A stretch of DNA of 64,000 nt from Azorinus chamasolen (taxonomy: Eukaryota; Mollusca; Bivalvia; Cardiida; Solecurtidae): the NCBI GenBank assembly GCA_963576725.1, contig OY755244.1, positions 79,049,620 to 79,113,619 of the forward strand, in the 5' to 3' direction. Positions 31,937 to 41,593 of the stretch are shown here, piece after piece (the stretch's first letter is position 1; each line of letters opens with the position of its first letter). The notes beneath the pieces were generated by a model. It was not told the origin of the DNA. It was given only the letters and a program-made list of their open reading frames with translations, and searched no databases. Position numbers and translations under genes: made by a program.

Positions 31937-32640
31937 GTCCTGCTAGTCCGTTATCTGGATTATTTTATGTACCTTGTATTGTCTAATTAATTTTTATTCC
32001 ATCTGATATGATATCTTATCTGAGTATGAAATATCACCGCTATTCAGTTCATACCAGACATGGCCTGATATGATAGCCGTGTTTAACCCATTACCTCATA
32101 GGCTATTTTAGATACAACCTCTTTGAATTAATCTACCGAAAAGGAGCATTAATTAGAGAAAAGGAAAAATTTAGAATTTTGTAGTTTGAAACCATCGTGA
32201 TAAATAGAGCATTTACTCCTATAGGAGCAAATGCTCTATTTATCACAATGGTTTTACAAAGTGACCTTTACAGAGTCGCCAAAAGTCGTCAATATGAGGG
32301 AAAGGGTTAAGACGTGTGTTAATATGCACTTATAGATGCATCAAAGTGCTTGTTTTGTGAATTCAAGTTTTATTCTAAAATTTGGTTCTGGTTAGTTTTT
32401 AAACTATCAACGCATCCTGTGATGCGATGGTTAGTAGAATAGCGGTGGTACGCCATCTTTTAACTCTGTATATAGCAATGTTGATTGTGATATGTTATAT
32501 ACCTATGATAGTCTCTTATAATTCATATTTGAATGACATTGTACATAATGATATATTTGTGATACGTATTGCATTTAATGTATACTGCTGTACAATGATG
32601 AGACTCTAATAAAGATTAATATATACTCATATTAATAACA
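31937..32640 (+). mobile_element. LINE 3' UTR with nested T-C
   Basis: The sequence on either side of the T-C copy joins at ...CCGTG-TTAA-GACGTG. It ends near an AATAAA at 32608-32613. Assignment to the LINE is inferred from position. Confidence 0.45.
32083..32310 (+). mobile_element. T-C palindromic MITE
   Basis: TTAACCCATTACCTCATAGG ... GAGGGAAAGGGTTAA, nearly intact. Confidence 0.88.
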
Positions 32641-32874
32641 CGTGAATGTCCACATTATAGAGCATGTCTCAAAAGGCCGCCTACCCTTTGGTGTTTGATT
32701 CAAGTTCGGTTAGTTTTACCACACCCGTATTAAAATTTGGGATGAAAATAATGACCTTACTTGTCACCTATTTTACAGTAACACAAATCATGGGTATTAA
32801 TTATGACCTTAACTTGGTATTTATTGTGACCTTGATTTCGATCGTGGAATGCTGATAATTATGTAATTAGTGCA
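32641..32874. other. no gene seen
   Basis: AT-rich; unassigned. Confidence 0.3.
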
Positions 32875-33155
32875 CATCATACACATTGGATATATAACAG
32901 TTCAACCTAATGTTGCATTCATACACATTGGATATATAACAGTTCAACCCAATGTGACATTCATACACATTGGATATATAACAGTTCAACCTAATGTGAC
33001 ATTCCCCCAGTCGTGTACATCATACACATTGGATATATAACAGTTCAACCCAATGTTGCATTCATACACATTGGATATATAACAGTTCAACCCAATGTTG
33101 TATTCATAAACATTGGATATATAACAGTTCAACCCAATGTGACATTCCCCCAGTC
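32875..33155 (+). repeat. 42-bp minisatellite, six units
   Basis: Unit: ACACATTGGATATATAACAG + TTCAACCCAATGTTGCATTCAT. CACATTGG and CCAATGTG within a unit can pair. Two units carry an extra CCCCCAGTCGT segment. The 14-residue periodic translation is a by-product of 42 being divisible by three. Confidence 0.9.
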
Positions 33156-33239
33156 GTTTTGGAGACGTGGAAAGGGCATGAAATGTAAAGCTTCAATCCA
33201 TGATATTGCATCAATATTTATCCCTGTGTGAAGAAAAAT

Positions 33240-33432
33240 AATATGTCTGTTCAAAGTTGGATCCAGGACAATGTTAACTACTTTCGAATCGACTAAGCTT
33301 TTGAGAAACTATTGCTCGAGTGCCAAACAGCTTGTATCCTGGGTCCATGCTTATTAAACTTTTAGTTGAGTCTGAGTTCGTTCTCAAGTTTTTGAGCTTG
33401 AGAACTCAAATCTGACCAATCAAAAGCGATGC
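33240..33432. mobile_element. T-G left part joined to a partial F-E
   Basis: CTTTTGAGAAACTATTGCTCGAG and CAAACAGCTTG are T-G. At GGGTCC (33335-33345) an F-E arm begins and is truncated on the return side. Confidence 0.55.
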
Positions 33433-33579
33433 CGTGTTGTTTGCAAATGCACCTCAAGTCGCGGGTAACGGAAGATGGTTTATTATCCTTGGATATAGGT
33501 TGCTGAAACGCCGATTCATCTTAAAATCTGAAGAATTTGAACGTGAGAATTGAATTTGAAGAAAATCTTTCAATCCGTT

Positions 33580-33776
33580 TTAACCATTTCTTTCATATAA
33601 AGGTGTTTTCACGCGTTTACAAACATAGTAGACCCAGATCAGACGGTTCCTGTTTGCTAATAGAATTTGATAGATCTGTTTCGTTTATTTACTTTCAAAA
33701 ATGGCTAAAATATTCCACCGTCCATATTTCGTTGTAATTATATTTTCATGAATTGTCATAGGTGTAATGGGGTAAG
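33580..33776 (+). mobile_element. T-B MITE, centre and right arm deleted
   Basis: CATATAAAGGTGTTTTCACG ... AGGTGTAATGGGGTAA. The palindrome stops at GGTTCCTG and jumps to TTTGCTAATAG. Confidence 0.7.
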
Positions 33777-33812
33777 CGTCGCTTAAACAGTATTTCAGTC
33801 AACTCTATTGGT

Positions 33813-34063
33813 TTAACCCTTTCCATGTTCTATGTTTATTTCAGGTTTTCAATACCCACTGAATATTCATGGACAAAACAATTATAATGAAATATGGAAG
33901 GTGGAACATTGAAGCCATTTTGGAAAGTAAAGAAAAAGATCTTTCAAATTCCATTAGCAAACATAGCAGACCCTGATCAGACGGTTCCTATAGGAGCCGT
34001 CTGATCTTGGTCTACTGTGTTTGCAAATGCACGAAAACACGTTTATATGAAAGAAAGGGTTAA
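33813..34063 (-). mobile_element. T-B palindromic MITE
   Basis: TTAACCCTTTCCATGTTC ... ATGAAAGAAAGGGTTAA; core GGTTCCTATAGGAGCC. Confidence 0.87.
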
Positions 34064-34286
34064 CTCATCCTCATATTGACGCCTTTTGACGCCTCTGCAA
34101 AAGTCACCTGCTGAAACCATTGTGATAAATAGAGCATTTGCTCCTATACGAGCAAATGCTCTATTTATCACAATGGTTTCAAACTACAAAAATCTAAATT
34201 TTTCCTTTTCTCTAGTTAATGCTCCTGTTCGGTAGATTTATTCAAAGAGGTTGGATCTAAAAATAGCCTATGAGGGAAAGGGTTAA
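34060..34286 (-). mobile_element. T-C MITE sharing TTAA with T-B
   Basis: TTAACTCATCCTCATATTG ... GAGGGAAAGGGTTAA. It abuts the T-B copy exactly. Confidence 0.87.
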
Positions 34287-34451
34287 GAGTAGGAGATGAG
34301 ATGAATGGGCTTAAAATGAACCACTGAAGTGCAAATGAATATAACTGGAACAGAAGTCTGACAGGAGATGCCTTACGAAAGTCCACATTAATAGGGGAAT
34401 GAACTTTCGTATAGAAACACACGCCCATATCATATGTTTAACAAGTATTAA

Positions 34452-35275
34452 ACAAGAATACCGCGTACGGTACATGTTACGTCCACTTGCAAACTTTCTC
34501 TGATTCAATAATTATGCCTTATAAGTTTGGACATTTTCTAATTTGTGCTTCAGATCTGGGTCCATGCTTATAAAACTTTTAGCTGAGTCTGAGATCGTTC
34601 TCAAGTTTTTGATTGGTCAGATTTGAGCCTTTGGCTCAAATCTGACCAATCAAAAGCGTGAGAACTCAAATCTGACCAATCAAAAGCCTGAGAACGAAAC
34701 TCAGACTCAACTAAAAAGCTTTATAAGCATGGACCCAGATCTCCATATTAAGGTGATATTATATATAAAAAAATTGAAATGAATATCTTCTCAGCTCAGC
34801 TCAACTCAGCTTCAGATTTTGTTGCATAAAACATTTGTGTGAAGTTTCATTAATATCCTTTTCATAGTTTTCCCAGAAAACAATTGACAAACTAAAAGTT
34901 AACCGACAAAAAAAGCAACGAACTCACAAAGTTCAATGGACATAACTTTAAAATAACATATAAAAAATCCGGCAATACATTTGAAAATCCATATTAAGGT
35001 AATATCATATAAAAAATTGAAGTAAATATCATTTAAAATGAAAAAGTTACGACCATCATCATATTTGCATTATATTTTTAAGTGCAAGAGCCATAACTCC
35101 GAAACGACAAATCAAATGAACCTCAGAATCGACTCAGCTTCAGATCTTGATGCATTTAACATCTGTGTGAAGTTTCCGTCAAACACTTTTCTGAGAAAAC
35201 AGCGGACAAACAAAATGTCGACGGACGGACGAGCGAGCGAACGAACGAACGAACGAACGGACATTAATTGATTTG
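34452..35275 (+). mobile_element. pearl-like tandem-repeat element, 3' end lost
   Basis: It starts AACAAGAATACCGCGTACGG, with subterminal TACGTCCAC. It has one and a half core units (GCCATAACTCCGAAACGAC ... TTTCTGAGAAAACAGCGG) and a (GACG/GAAC)n tetranucleotide tract at 35217-35262. The terminal hairpin of the copy at 41721 is missing. The layout matches the pearl elements described in bivalves (leader, core repeats, tetranucleotide array), which are often grouped with Helitron-type elements. Confidence 0.65.
34557..34734. mobile_element. F-E foldback nested in the pearl-like element
   Basis: GGGTCCATGCTTATAAAAC ... TTTATAAGCATGGACCC, flanked by AGATCT on both sides. The intact relative at 41815 has CAGATCTTG at this point. 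The right inner arm is duplicated. Confidence 0.85.
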
Positions 35276-35301
35276 TATTTCCACGTTGACCAGTTGTTGA
35301 G

Positions 35302-35502
35302 TTAACCCATTATTTTCACGTCAGAGTATACCCAAACCAGACGACTTATGTAGGAGCATTCTGATCAGGGTCTGCTCTGTCTACTAATGAAAATATAATA
35401 AATTTGACAGTTTCTACCAATACCTACCAAAAAGCATATGTAACATGCAATTATAAAACAAATCAGCTAATAAATGCACAGGCTATCATGGGAAAGGGTT
35501 GA
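35302..35502 (+). mobile_element. T-A MITE, degenerate
   Basis: TTAACCCATTATTTTCACG ... GGGAAAGGGTTGA. Confidence 0.6.
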
Positions 35503-35759
35503 ATCGGTAAAATTAGCGAACAATAATTGCATCTTAGTGATTCCGCTTCGATTAATAGGAGAAGTAAATATTATTATGGATATGGTATAGTTTTTATACG
35601 CCGTACGGATCTTTGATACTCACTCGTAAGTTGTTGTATTGTGTTGTATATTGTATCTTTATGATTTGCCATATGTGTATACAATTCAACGTGAGTTCGA
35701 TACGACTACCTGTGACAAATGCATGCAGTAACAACAATCAGTAAATGAAACATGTTCGT
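35503..35759. other. no gene seen
   Basis: Unassigned. Confidence 0.3.
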
Positions 35760-36004
35760 TTAATCCTTCATATAAACGTGTTTTCACGCATTTGCAAATA
35801 GAGAATACCCAGATAAGACGTTTCCTATAGGAGCCGTCTGATCACTGTCTGCTCTGTTTGCTAATGAACTTTGATAGATATGTTTCTTAACTTTCTAAAA
35901 CGTCTATAATGTTTATCCTTTTATATTTCATTATAACTATTTTGTCCATGGATATGCATTAGGTATTGAAATTTGGAATAAACATAGAACAATGAAAGGG
36001 TTAA
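35760..36004 (+). mobile_element. T-B palindromic MITE
   Basis: TTAATCCTTCATATAAACG ... AACAATGAAAGGGTTAA; core TTTCCTATAGGAGCC. Confidence 0.8.
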
Positions 36005-36875
36005 TCCTTTCCTCGCTGTTATAATAAATGTCTGCTCAAATTTGAATGCGAGCAAATTTGACTACTTCCGATTCGATAAAGCTTTAGAAAAACTATTGAC
36101 CGAGTGTCATGCCGCATGCTTTTGAGAAACTATTGAAAAAGTGCCATGCCGCATGCTTTTGAGAAACTATTGAAAAAGTGTCATGCCGCATGCTTTTGAG
36201 AAACTATTGACCGAGTGTCATGACGCATGCTTTTGAGAAACTTTTGACCAAGTGTCATGACGCATGCTTTTGAGAAACTATTGACCAAGTGTCATGACTC
36301 ATGCTTTTGAGAAACTATTGACCAAGTGTCATGACGCATGCTTTTGAGAAACTACTGACCAAGTGTCATGACGCATGCTTTTGAGAAACTACTGACCGAG
36401 TGTCACGACGCATGTTTTTGAGAAACTATTGACCAAGAGTCATGACGCATGCTTTTGAGAAACTATTGACCGAGTGTCACGACGCATGTTTTTGAGAAAC
36501 TATTGACCGAGTGTCACGACGCATGTTTTTGAGAAACTATTAACCAAGAGTCATGACGCATGCTTTTGGGAAACTATTGACCAAATGTAATGACGCATGT
36601 ATTTGAGAAACTACTGAGCAAGTGTCATGACGCATGCTTTTGAGAAACTACTGACCAAGTGTCATGACGCATGCTTTTGAGAAACTACTGACCAAGTGTC
36701 ATGACGCATGCTTTTGAGAAACTACTGACCAACAGTCATGACGCATGCTTTTGAGACGCATGCTTTTGAGAAACTATTGACCAAGTGTCACACTATTACT
36801 CGACGTCTTATTGGGATCCAAACTGTTTGCAAATGCATTACGTGGTTAGCGAGATACGGAAAAGCGATCATGTTG
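36001..36875 (+). mobile_element. T-G MITE expanded by an internal minisatellite
   Basis: It starts TTAATCCTTTCCTCGCTG with T-G landmarks (ACTACTTCCGATTCGATAAAG). After the array it ends with the T-G return arm (CTCGACGTCTTATTGGGATCC AAACTGTTTGC, read as two blocks). Confidence 0.7.
36075..36793 (+). repeat. 37-bp minisatellite, about 19 units
   Basis: Unit: GCATGCTTTTGAGAAACTAT + TGACCAAGTGTCATGAC. Variants alternate ACCGAG/ACCAAG and CATGAC/CACGAC. A single copy of the unit is present in other T-G elements (33283-33330, 43725-43765). Confidence 0.93.
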
Positions 36876-37109
36876 GGTTCTGGTGTGGCTGTGGACTAAA
36901 TTCCGTGCGTCATTTGCTAATGATGGATCCAGATTAGACACCGAGTAACTCGGCGCCACAGTTTTGATCCATTTGAGATGCCGAGTATCGCGGCGTCTAA
37001 ACATGATCCAAACTGTTTCACACACAACTAATGTTTTTAGAAGAACTTTAAGGAAAATCCACTTTAAAACTTAAGTCGGGCGACACTAAGTGCATACGAA
37101 AATTATATA
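36876..37109. other. no gene; T-G-like palindrome fragments
   Basis: 36925-37020 has two eroded GATCC/GCCGAGTAACTCGG half-palindromes. Confidence 0.4.
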
Positions 37110-37467
37110 CATTAGAACCTGTCCTTAGCTGCCATTCATTTATTGAACATATGAGTCTTAAGAGCAGGTGGTTGCTAAATGCTGGGAAAAGGTCATGTAT
37201 AGGAGTTGTCTGCATTACTTTTGACATGCTACCACCTGCATTGCAGTTCCATAATCAGACCTTTTTTATTGGGCCGCTTAACCCTTCGCTTGCTATTCGC
37301 GTCAATATACCTACCTGTAAATAGTGAAGACCCAGATGAGACAGCTCCTGCAGGAGCTGTCTCATCAGGGTCTGCACTATTTACAAGTTGATTGTGCAAC
37401 CAGTGCACTCCACAGCAGTGATTGCACAGCGAAATACTTGTACACAGTGAATATATATGTAATTATA

Positions 37468-38706
37468 ACATAACACGTGGCTTCAGCGTGACGTAACACT
37501 ATCATTTATTTTTTGATAATCATGGGCATATAATCACTAGTGAATAACATTCGAACGACCGAATGACATTCGAACGATTCATACGCGCTGTCAAAACAAA
37601 CAAACTGGCGGACGGTGGTCGACCTACCTGTCCACGATTGAGTCACGATAGATGGCAAAGGATTGTTGGCACTTGCGCCTTAATTTCGATAAAATAATAC
37701 AAATTGTAATCGCTGTCAGGAATCATATACAGAATGTATGCCAAAAAAGACCTACCAGCTACTCTGACCCATACAATCAATTCTACATTTAAATTAAAAT
37801 GCCTCCTCAACTTTGCATTTTCTTCGCCGCATGTCCTTTTGTTTATGCAGATTTCTACTCATACAAATATCTCATCAATCAACAACAATAGTCATCTGAA
37901 TCCAGCACAGCACAAACATATTTCAAATATGCTATACTCACTAACTCAGCTGATCGCGAAAATCTTCCTCCTGTTCCAACACATTTTATGCAGCAGTTCG
38001 TACTGAATCTTTTGTCCATTTCAAACATTTTCACTGAACTTGAATCGAGATTTTTTTTTCTCGGTGGAAATGTCCATGTCCATGTGTATACATACAACAC
38101 TAATGAAGGGCTTAATATACCAAAACGAAGGCGCATTTCGAATCCCATTGACAGTGACTGTCGGACGTGTTGGCAACTGTATGTAGGTCTTCATGTAAAT
38201 GGCGCGCTTAACATAGACACAATGTACAATGACGTCATAATGTGACGTGTTTGTAACTATGTATGTCAAAACTGTAACTCAAAAATTATTTTGACGTGTT
38301 TCTGTATGTTTTTGTATCATAAACTATCACAGTTAAATTGAATACCAGAGAGGTCTGAATTAGATCCTGGTTGAAATGACAGTAAGTAAAAAATAAAGTT
38401 GGAAAATTTGGACCTACTTTGTCCCAGTTACCTAGCGAACCTAATAACACCTTTCATTCATCATTTCTATATGTAAGGAGAATTTATAACAATCCACGTT
38501 ACTACTGAAATATTGGCTGCAAATAACATTTGTGTGTGTTATGTTATAAATAGGATCTTGCATTCGTGTTCATGATTATTGGATTTATTAAATTCGTCTT
38601 TTTAAAACGATAAAAAACTCGCTAAAGCTCGTTTTTTATCGTTTTAAAAAAACTCATTTAATAAATCCAATAATCAAGAACACTCATGTAAGATCCTCTA
38701 TTTATA
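37468..38706. mobile_element. 1.24-kb insertion inside T-D
   Basis: TTATA borders both sides (37463-37467, 38702-38706). A 14-bp pair, TTATAACATAACAC (37463-37476) and its inverse (38536-38549), bounds the first 1.08 kb. A separate 160-bp foldback follows. It has no recognisable transposase; frames of about 80-90 codons inside have no identifiable domain. Confidence 0.6.
38545..38706. repeat. 160-bp foldback
   Basis: TATAAATAGGATCTTGCATT ... TTATTGGATTTATTAAAT ... ACGATAAAAAACTCG, with the inverse arm ending AAGATCCTCTATTTATA. Several mismatches are present. Confidence 0.8.
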
Positions 38707-38787
38707 CAACAGGGCATGGGTAAAGAAGGAGAAATGTATTTTAAAATTCAGCAAGAGAAGGGTTAAAAGTTAAGACAGGTTCTACTG

Positions 38788-38971
38788 TAACCAGCTTATA
38801 GAACTCTTTCCAAACCAATACTACAGACATTATCAACTACACAAAATCATGAATATTCGTGTATGAAATAATGAATTTATAGATATTTATTAACTCATTT
38901 TTAATAAGGCCATATATAGGACTACGTGAAATTCTGATTGTGACAGAAACTGAATAATTAGATTTATATTA
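38788..38971. other. T-A fragment
   Basis: ATCATGAATATTCGTGTATG and GTGACAGAAACTGAATAATT are T-A/T-B internal landmarks without ends. Confidence 0.4.
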
Positions 38972-39890
38972 TTCATTTCCCTCATATAAACGTTTTTTCA
39001 CGCATTGCAATCAGAGTAGACACAGATCAGACGGCTCCTAGAGGGGCCGTCTGATCAGGGTATTCTCTGTTTGCTAATGGCATTTGATATATATGTTTCC
39101 CTGCTTTCTAAAATATCTGGAGGTTAACAAATCACGGATTTTCACGAAAATCACGGATCACGGAATACACTTTATAAACATAACAAAAGTCGGATTTTTT
39201 ACGGAAATTATGACAAATCACGGATGATTTTTGTACTAACTTGTACAAATCACGGATCATTACGGATTACTTCACGGAACGTCACCCCGATGTTTCAACA
39301 ATACGGAAATGGTGTTACGGTGCGTTGGATTCATGTTCCTATGTACTCTATGCCAATTATGGTTTCATCCTGCATGTCAAGAAATCAAACTGTCTGAACG
39401 CCAAATCCGAAAATCTAGAACAATAAAATGCTTACAGTGTAGAAATTAAATATTTTAAACTACCAGTCATTTCTTTTTATTACGGAAACCATGTCCGATC
39501 AATCACGGACATTTCACGGATGAACTCTTTATTTTCACGGACAAATCACGGAAATCATGTCTGGTTCTTTACGGACAAGTGGAGAGTGGCAGATAGTCAT
39601 AGATAAATATGGACGATATGTTAAAAAATATAGAAAATATAATGTACCTGATGTACCTCCATTTAGGAACGCGAGCCTTCAGGCTCTTATGCAATGATCC
39701 GTGATTTCCGTGAAAATCCGTGATTATGCAATGATCCGTGATTTCCGTGATTTCCGTGAAAATCCGTGATTTGTCAACGGCGAAAATATCTACAATGTTC
39801 CACATTCTACGTTCAATTATAACAATTTTGTTAATGAATATTCAGTAGGTATTGGACTTTGGTCTAAACACAGAATAAGGAAAGGGTTAT
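38972..39890 (+). mobile_element. T-B MITE split by a 664-bp insertion
   Basis: CATTTCCCTCATATAAACG ... CTGCTTTCTAAAATATCT, then the insertion, then AAAATATCTACAATGTTCC ... AAGGAAAGGGTTAT. Palindrome core GGCTCCTAGAGGGGCC. Confidence 0.8.
39119..39782. mobile_element. MULE-like element with 9-bp target duplication
   Basis: AAAATATCT is duplicated at 39110-39118 and 39783-39791. The ends are GGAGGTTAACAAATCACGG and its imperfect inverse CCGTGATTTGTCAACGGCG. Many CACGGA/TCCGTG repeats fill both subterminal regions. Nine-bp duplications fit the Mutator superfamily. The only inner frame (61 codons) has no recognisable domain. Confidence 0.75.
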
Positions 39891-40250
39891 TCGTAAGCAA
39901 ACACAGCCGGCCTTTATGATCTGTGTCTATTCTGTTTGCAAAGGTGGCTAAACAGAATTATGCCATACAATTACTTCAGTAATGCGAAGTCAGCTTTATA
40001 TTACAGCTATGAAACGCACGTCGTAGTTATATAATTATATATTTTTGATTTGAAAGTGACGCCATTGTCATAATTTGAATCTAGTAAATATACAGTGATT
40101 GTGACAGATCTAGAATCCATTCCTGTCCTGTATGGCGCTTCCTCTCTCTCATAAATCCCGCATTTCGTAATTATTTTCTCTTTTGATATAGAACCGGAAT
40201 AAAGAATCCCTTTTTTTTCAAATTAGACAAACGTTTTCAAACAATCAATT
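39891..40250. other. no gene; palindrome remnant
   Basis: 39893-39945 is a worn GCAAACACAG...CTGTTTGC half-palindrome. The rest is unassigned. Confidence 0.4.
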
Positions 40251-40425
40251 TAACCCTTAGTCCGTTGAGCAGGTTTTTGATCGACAATACTATCCTCTTA
40301 TTTTGATTTCAAAGCAGAACTTTATTTAGCATATTTTCAAAGACGTAATCAGAGTCGGCGTATCAAATAGTTTGGATCCTGGTGGGGACGCTAATCAACT
40401 CTCATTTGGACCGTACCTAAATGAA
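40251..40425 (+). mobile_element. T-G fragment
   Basis: TTAACCCTTAGTCCGTTGAGC ... ATAGTTTGGATCCTGG; the right half is lost. Confidence 0.55.
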
Positions 40426-40439
40426 AATATAATTATGAT

Positions 40440-40688
40440 TTAACTCTTTCCTCATATAAATGCATTTTCACGCATTTGCAAACAGAGTCGACCCAGATCA
40501 GACGGCTCCTGCAGGAGCCGTCTGGTCAGGATCGACTCTCTCTGCTTTTGACATGGTATAGATCTGATTCTACAGTTTTTGTCCAAGCAAACAAAGATAT
40601 TTGAATAATTTACATGATAAAACATCAGCTGATACATATTCATGATGCCATTATTTCTTACATGCGTATTGAACAGGGAAAGGGTTAA
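40440..40688 (+). mobile_element. T-B palindromic MITE
   Basis: TTAACTCTTTCCTCATATAA ... GAACAGGGAAAGGGTTAA; perfect core GACGGCTCCTGCAGGAGCCGTC. Confidence 0.88.
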
Positions 40689-40779
40689 AGGTTAAACCAA
40701 TCAGAATAAACATCACGCCATTCGTTTCAGATTACCCTTTATCCGGCTAAGCTCCACATGGTTCACATTCACAAACAAC

Positions 40780-41012
40780 TAAACCCTTTTCCTGTTCAAT
40801 ATTCATGTAAGAATTTATGACATCATGAATATCAATTAGCTGAAGTTTTATAATGTAAACTTTTCAAGGAAATGTTTTGTTTTGACAAAAACTGAAGAAT
40901 CAAATATATATCAAGTCAAAAGCAAACAGAGTAGACCCTGATCAGATGGCTCTTATAGGACTACCCTTTTTGCGAATGCGTGAAAACACGTTTACATGAG
41001 GGAAAGGGTTAA
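40780..41012 (-). mobile_element. T-B MITE, right arm deleted at core
   Basis: TAAACCCTTTTCCTGTTCAA ... ATGAGGGAAAGGGTTAA. The palindrome reads GGCTCTTATAGGA and jumps to CTACCCTTTTTGC. Confidence 0.75.
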
Positions 41013-41055
41013 CCATTGGTATTCTGAACTTTAATATTTGACGTTTCCTTCTATA

Positions 41056-41297
41056 CAGTAAACCCCCTCTAATGCGACCACCAGAATGGGCATAATTCTG
41101 GGTGGCAGAGGCAGGTGGTTGCTTAATGCTGGACGAAGGTTATGCAGAAAGCTCCTACATTTTGTATAGGAAACAGGTTATGCAGAAAGCTCCTATAGGA
41201 GCTTTCTGCATAACTTTCGTCCTCAATTAAGTAACCACCTGCTTATAAAGGCAGACATATTTATCCAAGAAGTGATCGCATTAAAGGGGTTTTACTG
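41056..41297 (+). mobile_element. P-3 MITE with duplicated inner arm
   Basis: CAGTAAACCCCCTCTAATGC ... TTAAAGGGGTTTTACTG. The segment TTATGCAGAAAGCTCCTA is present twice before the core. Confidence 0.8.
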
Positions 41298-41344
41298 CAA
41301 TTATTTATGGAGCAAACCATGAAAACAACAATTTTCCTTGTAGC

Positions 41345-41440
41345 GTACAATGTTAATGACAAACAGTGGATACCCAGATCAGAGGGTTCCTACAGGAGCC
41401 CTCTGATCTGGGTCTACACTGTTTGCAAAGGACTGGCATA
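41345..41440. mobile_element. isolated T-type palindrome
   Basis: AAACAGTGGATACCCAGATC ... GGGTTCCTACAGGAGCCC ... GATCTGGGTCTACACTGTTT. Confidence 0.6.
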
Positions 41441-41593
41441 TCCGTTTCCCGCGTACAAAGGTTTCATTCTCTATACAGGACACCGAGCAAGTCGGCGGCA
41501 AAAAGATTTAAGCTGATCGACCTTCGGTCAGCAGTTCCGTAAAAGCTTGGACATATCGGGAGTAGGTAACAAATGTTACATGTCAAGATTTAA

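Larger units (their letters stand above)
37278..38766 (+). mobile_element. T-D MITE split by a 1.24-kb insertion
   Basis: TTAACCCTTCGCTTGCTATT ... GTAATTATA (37467), then the insertion, then CAACAGGGCATGGG ... AGAGAAGGGTTAA. Both halves are nearly identical to the 8471 and 10286 copies. Confidence 0.85.
37110..38787 (+). mobile_element. P-2 MITE, outermost layer of a three-layer nest
   Basis: CATTAGAACCTGTCCTTAGC ... GGGCCGC-TTAA, then T-D, then AAGTTAAGACAGGTTCTACTG before TA. It is the same TTAA position that T-D used at 10286. Confidence 0.75.

Noticed and set aside
33013..33231. Periodic 14-residue repeat protein
   Set aside because: A by-product of the 42-bp minisatellite; no start context, signal or homologous family.
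36075..36793. Regular 37-bp repeats resembling a CRISPR array
   Set aside because: The repeats are head-to-tail without spacers, in a eukaryotic MITE context, and there are no cas genes.
37734..38269. Overlapping 80-90-codon frames inside the 1.24-kb insertion
   Set aside because: No recognisable domain and frames overlap on opposite strands; no evidence for coding.
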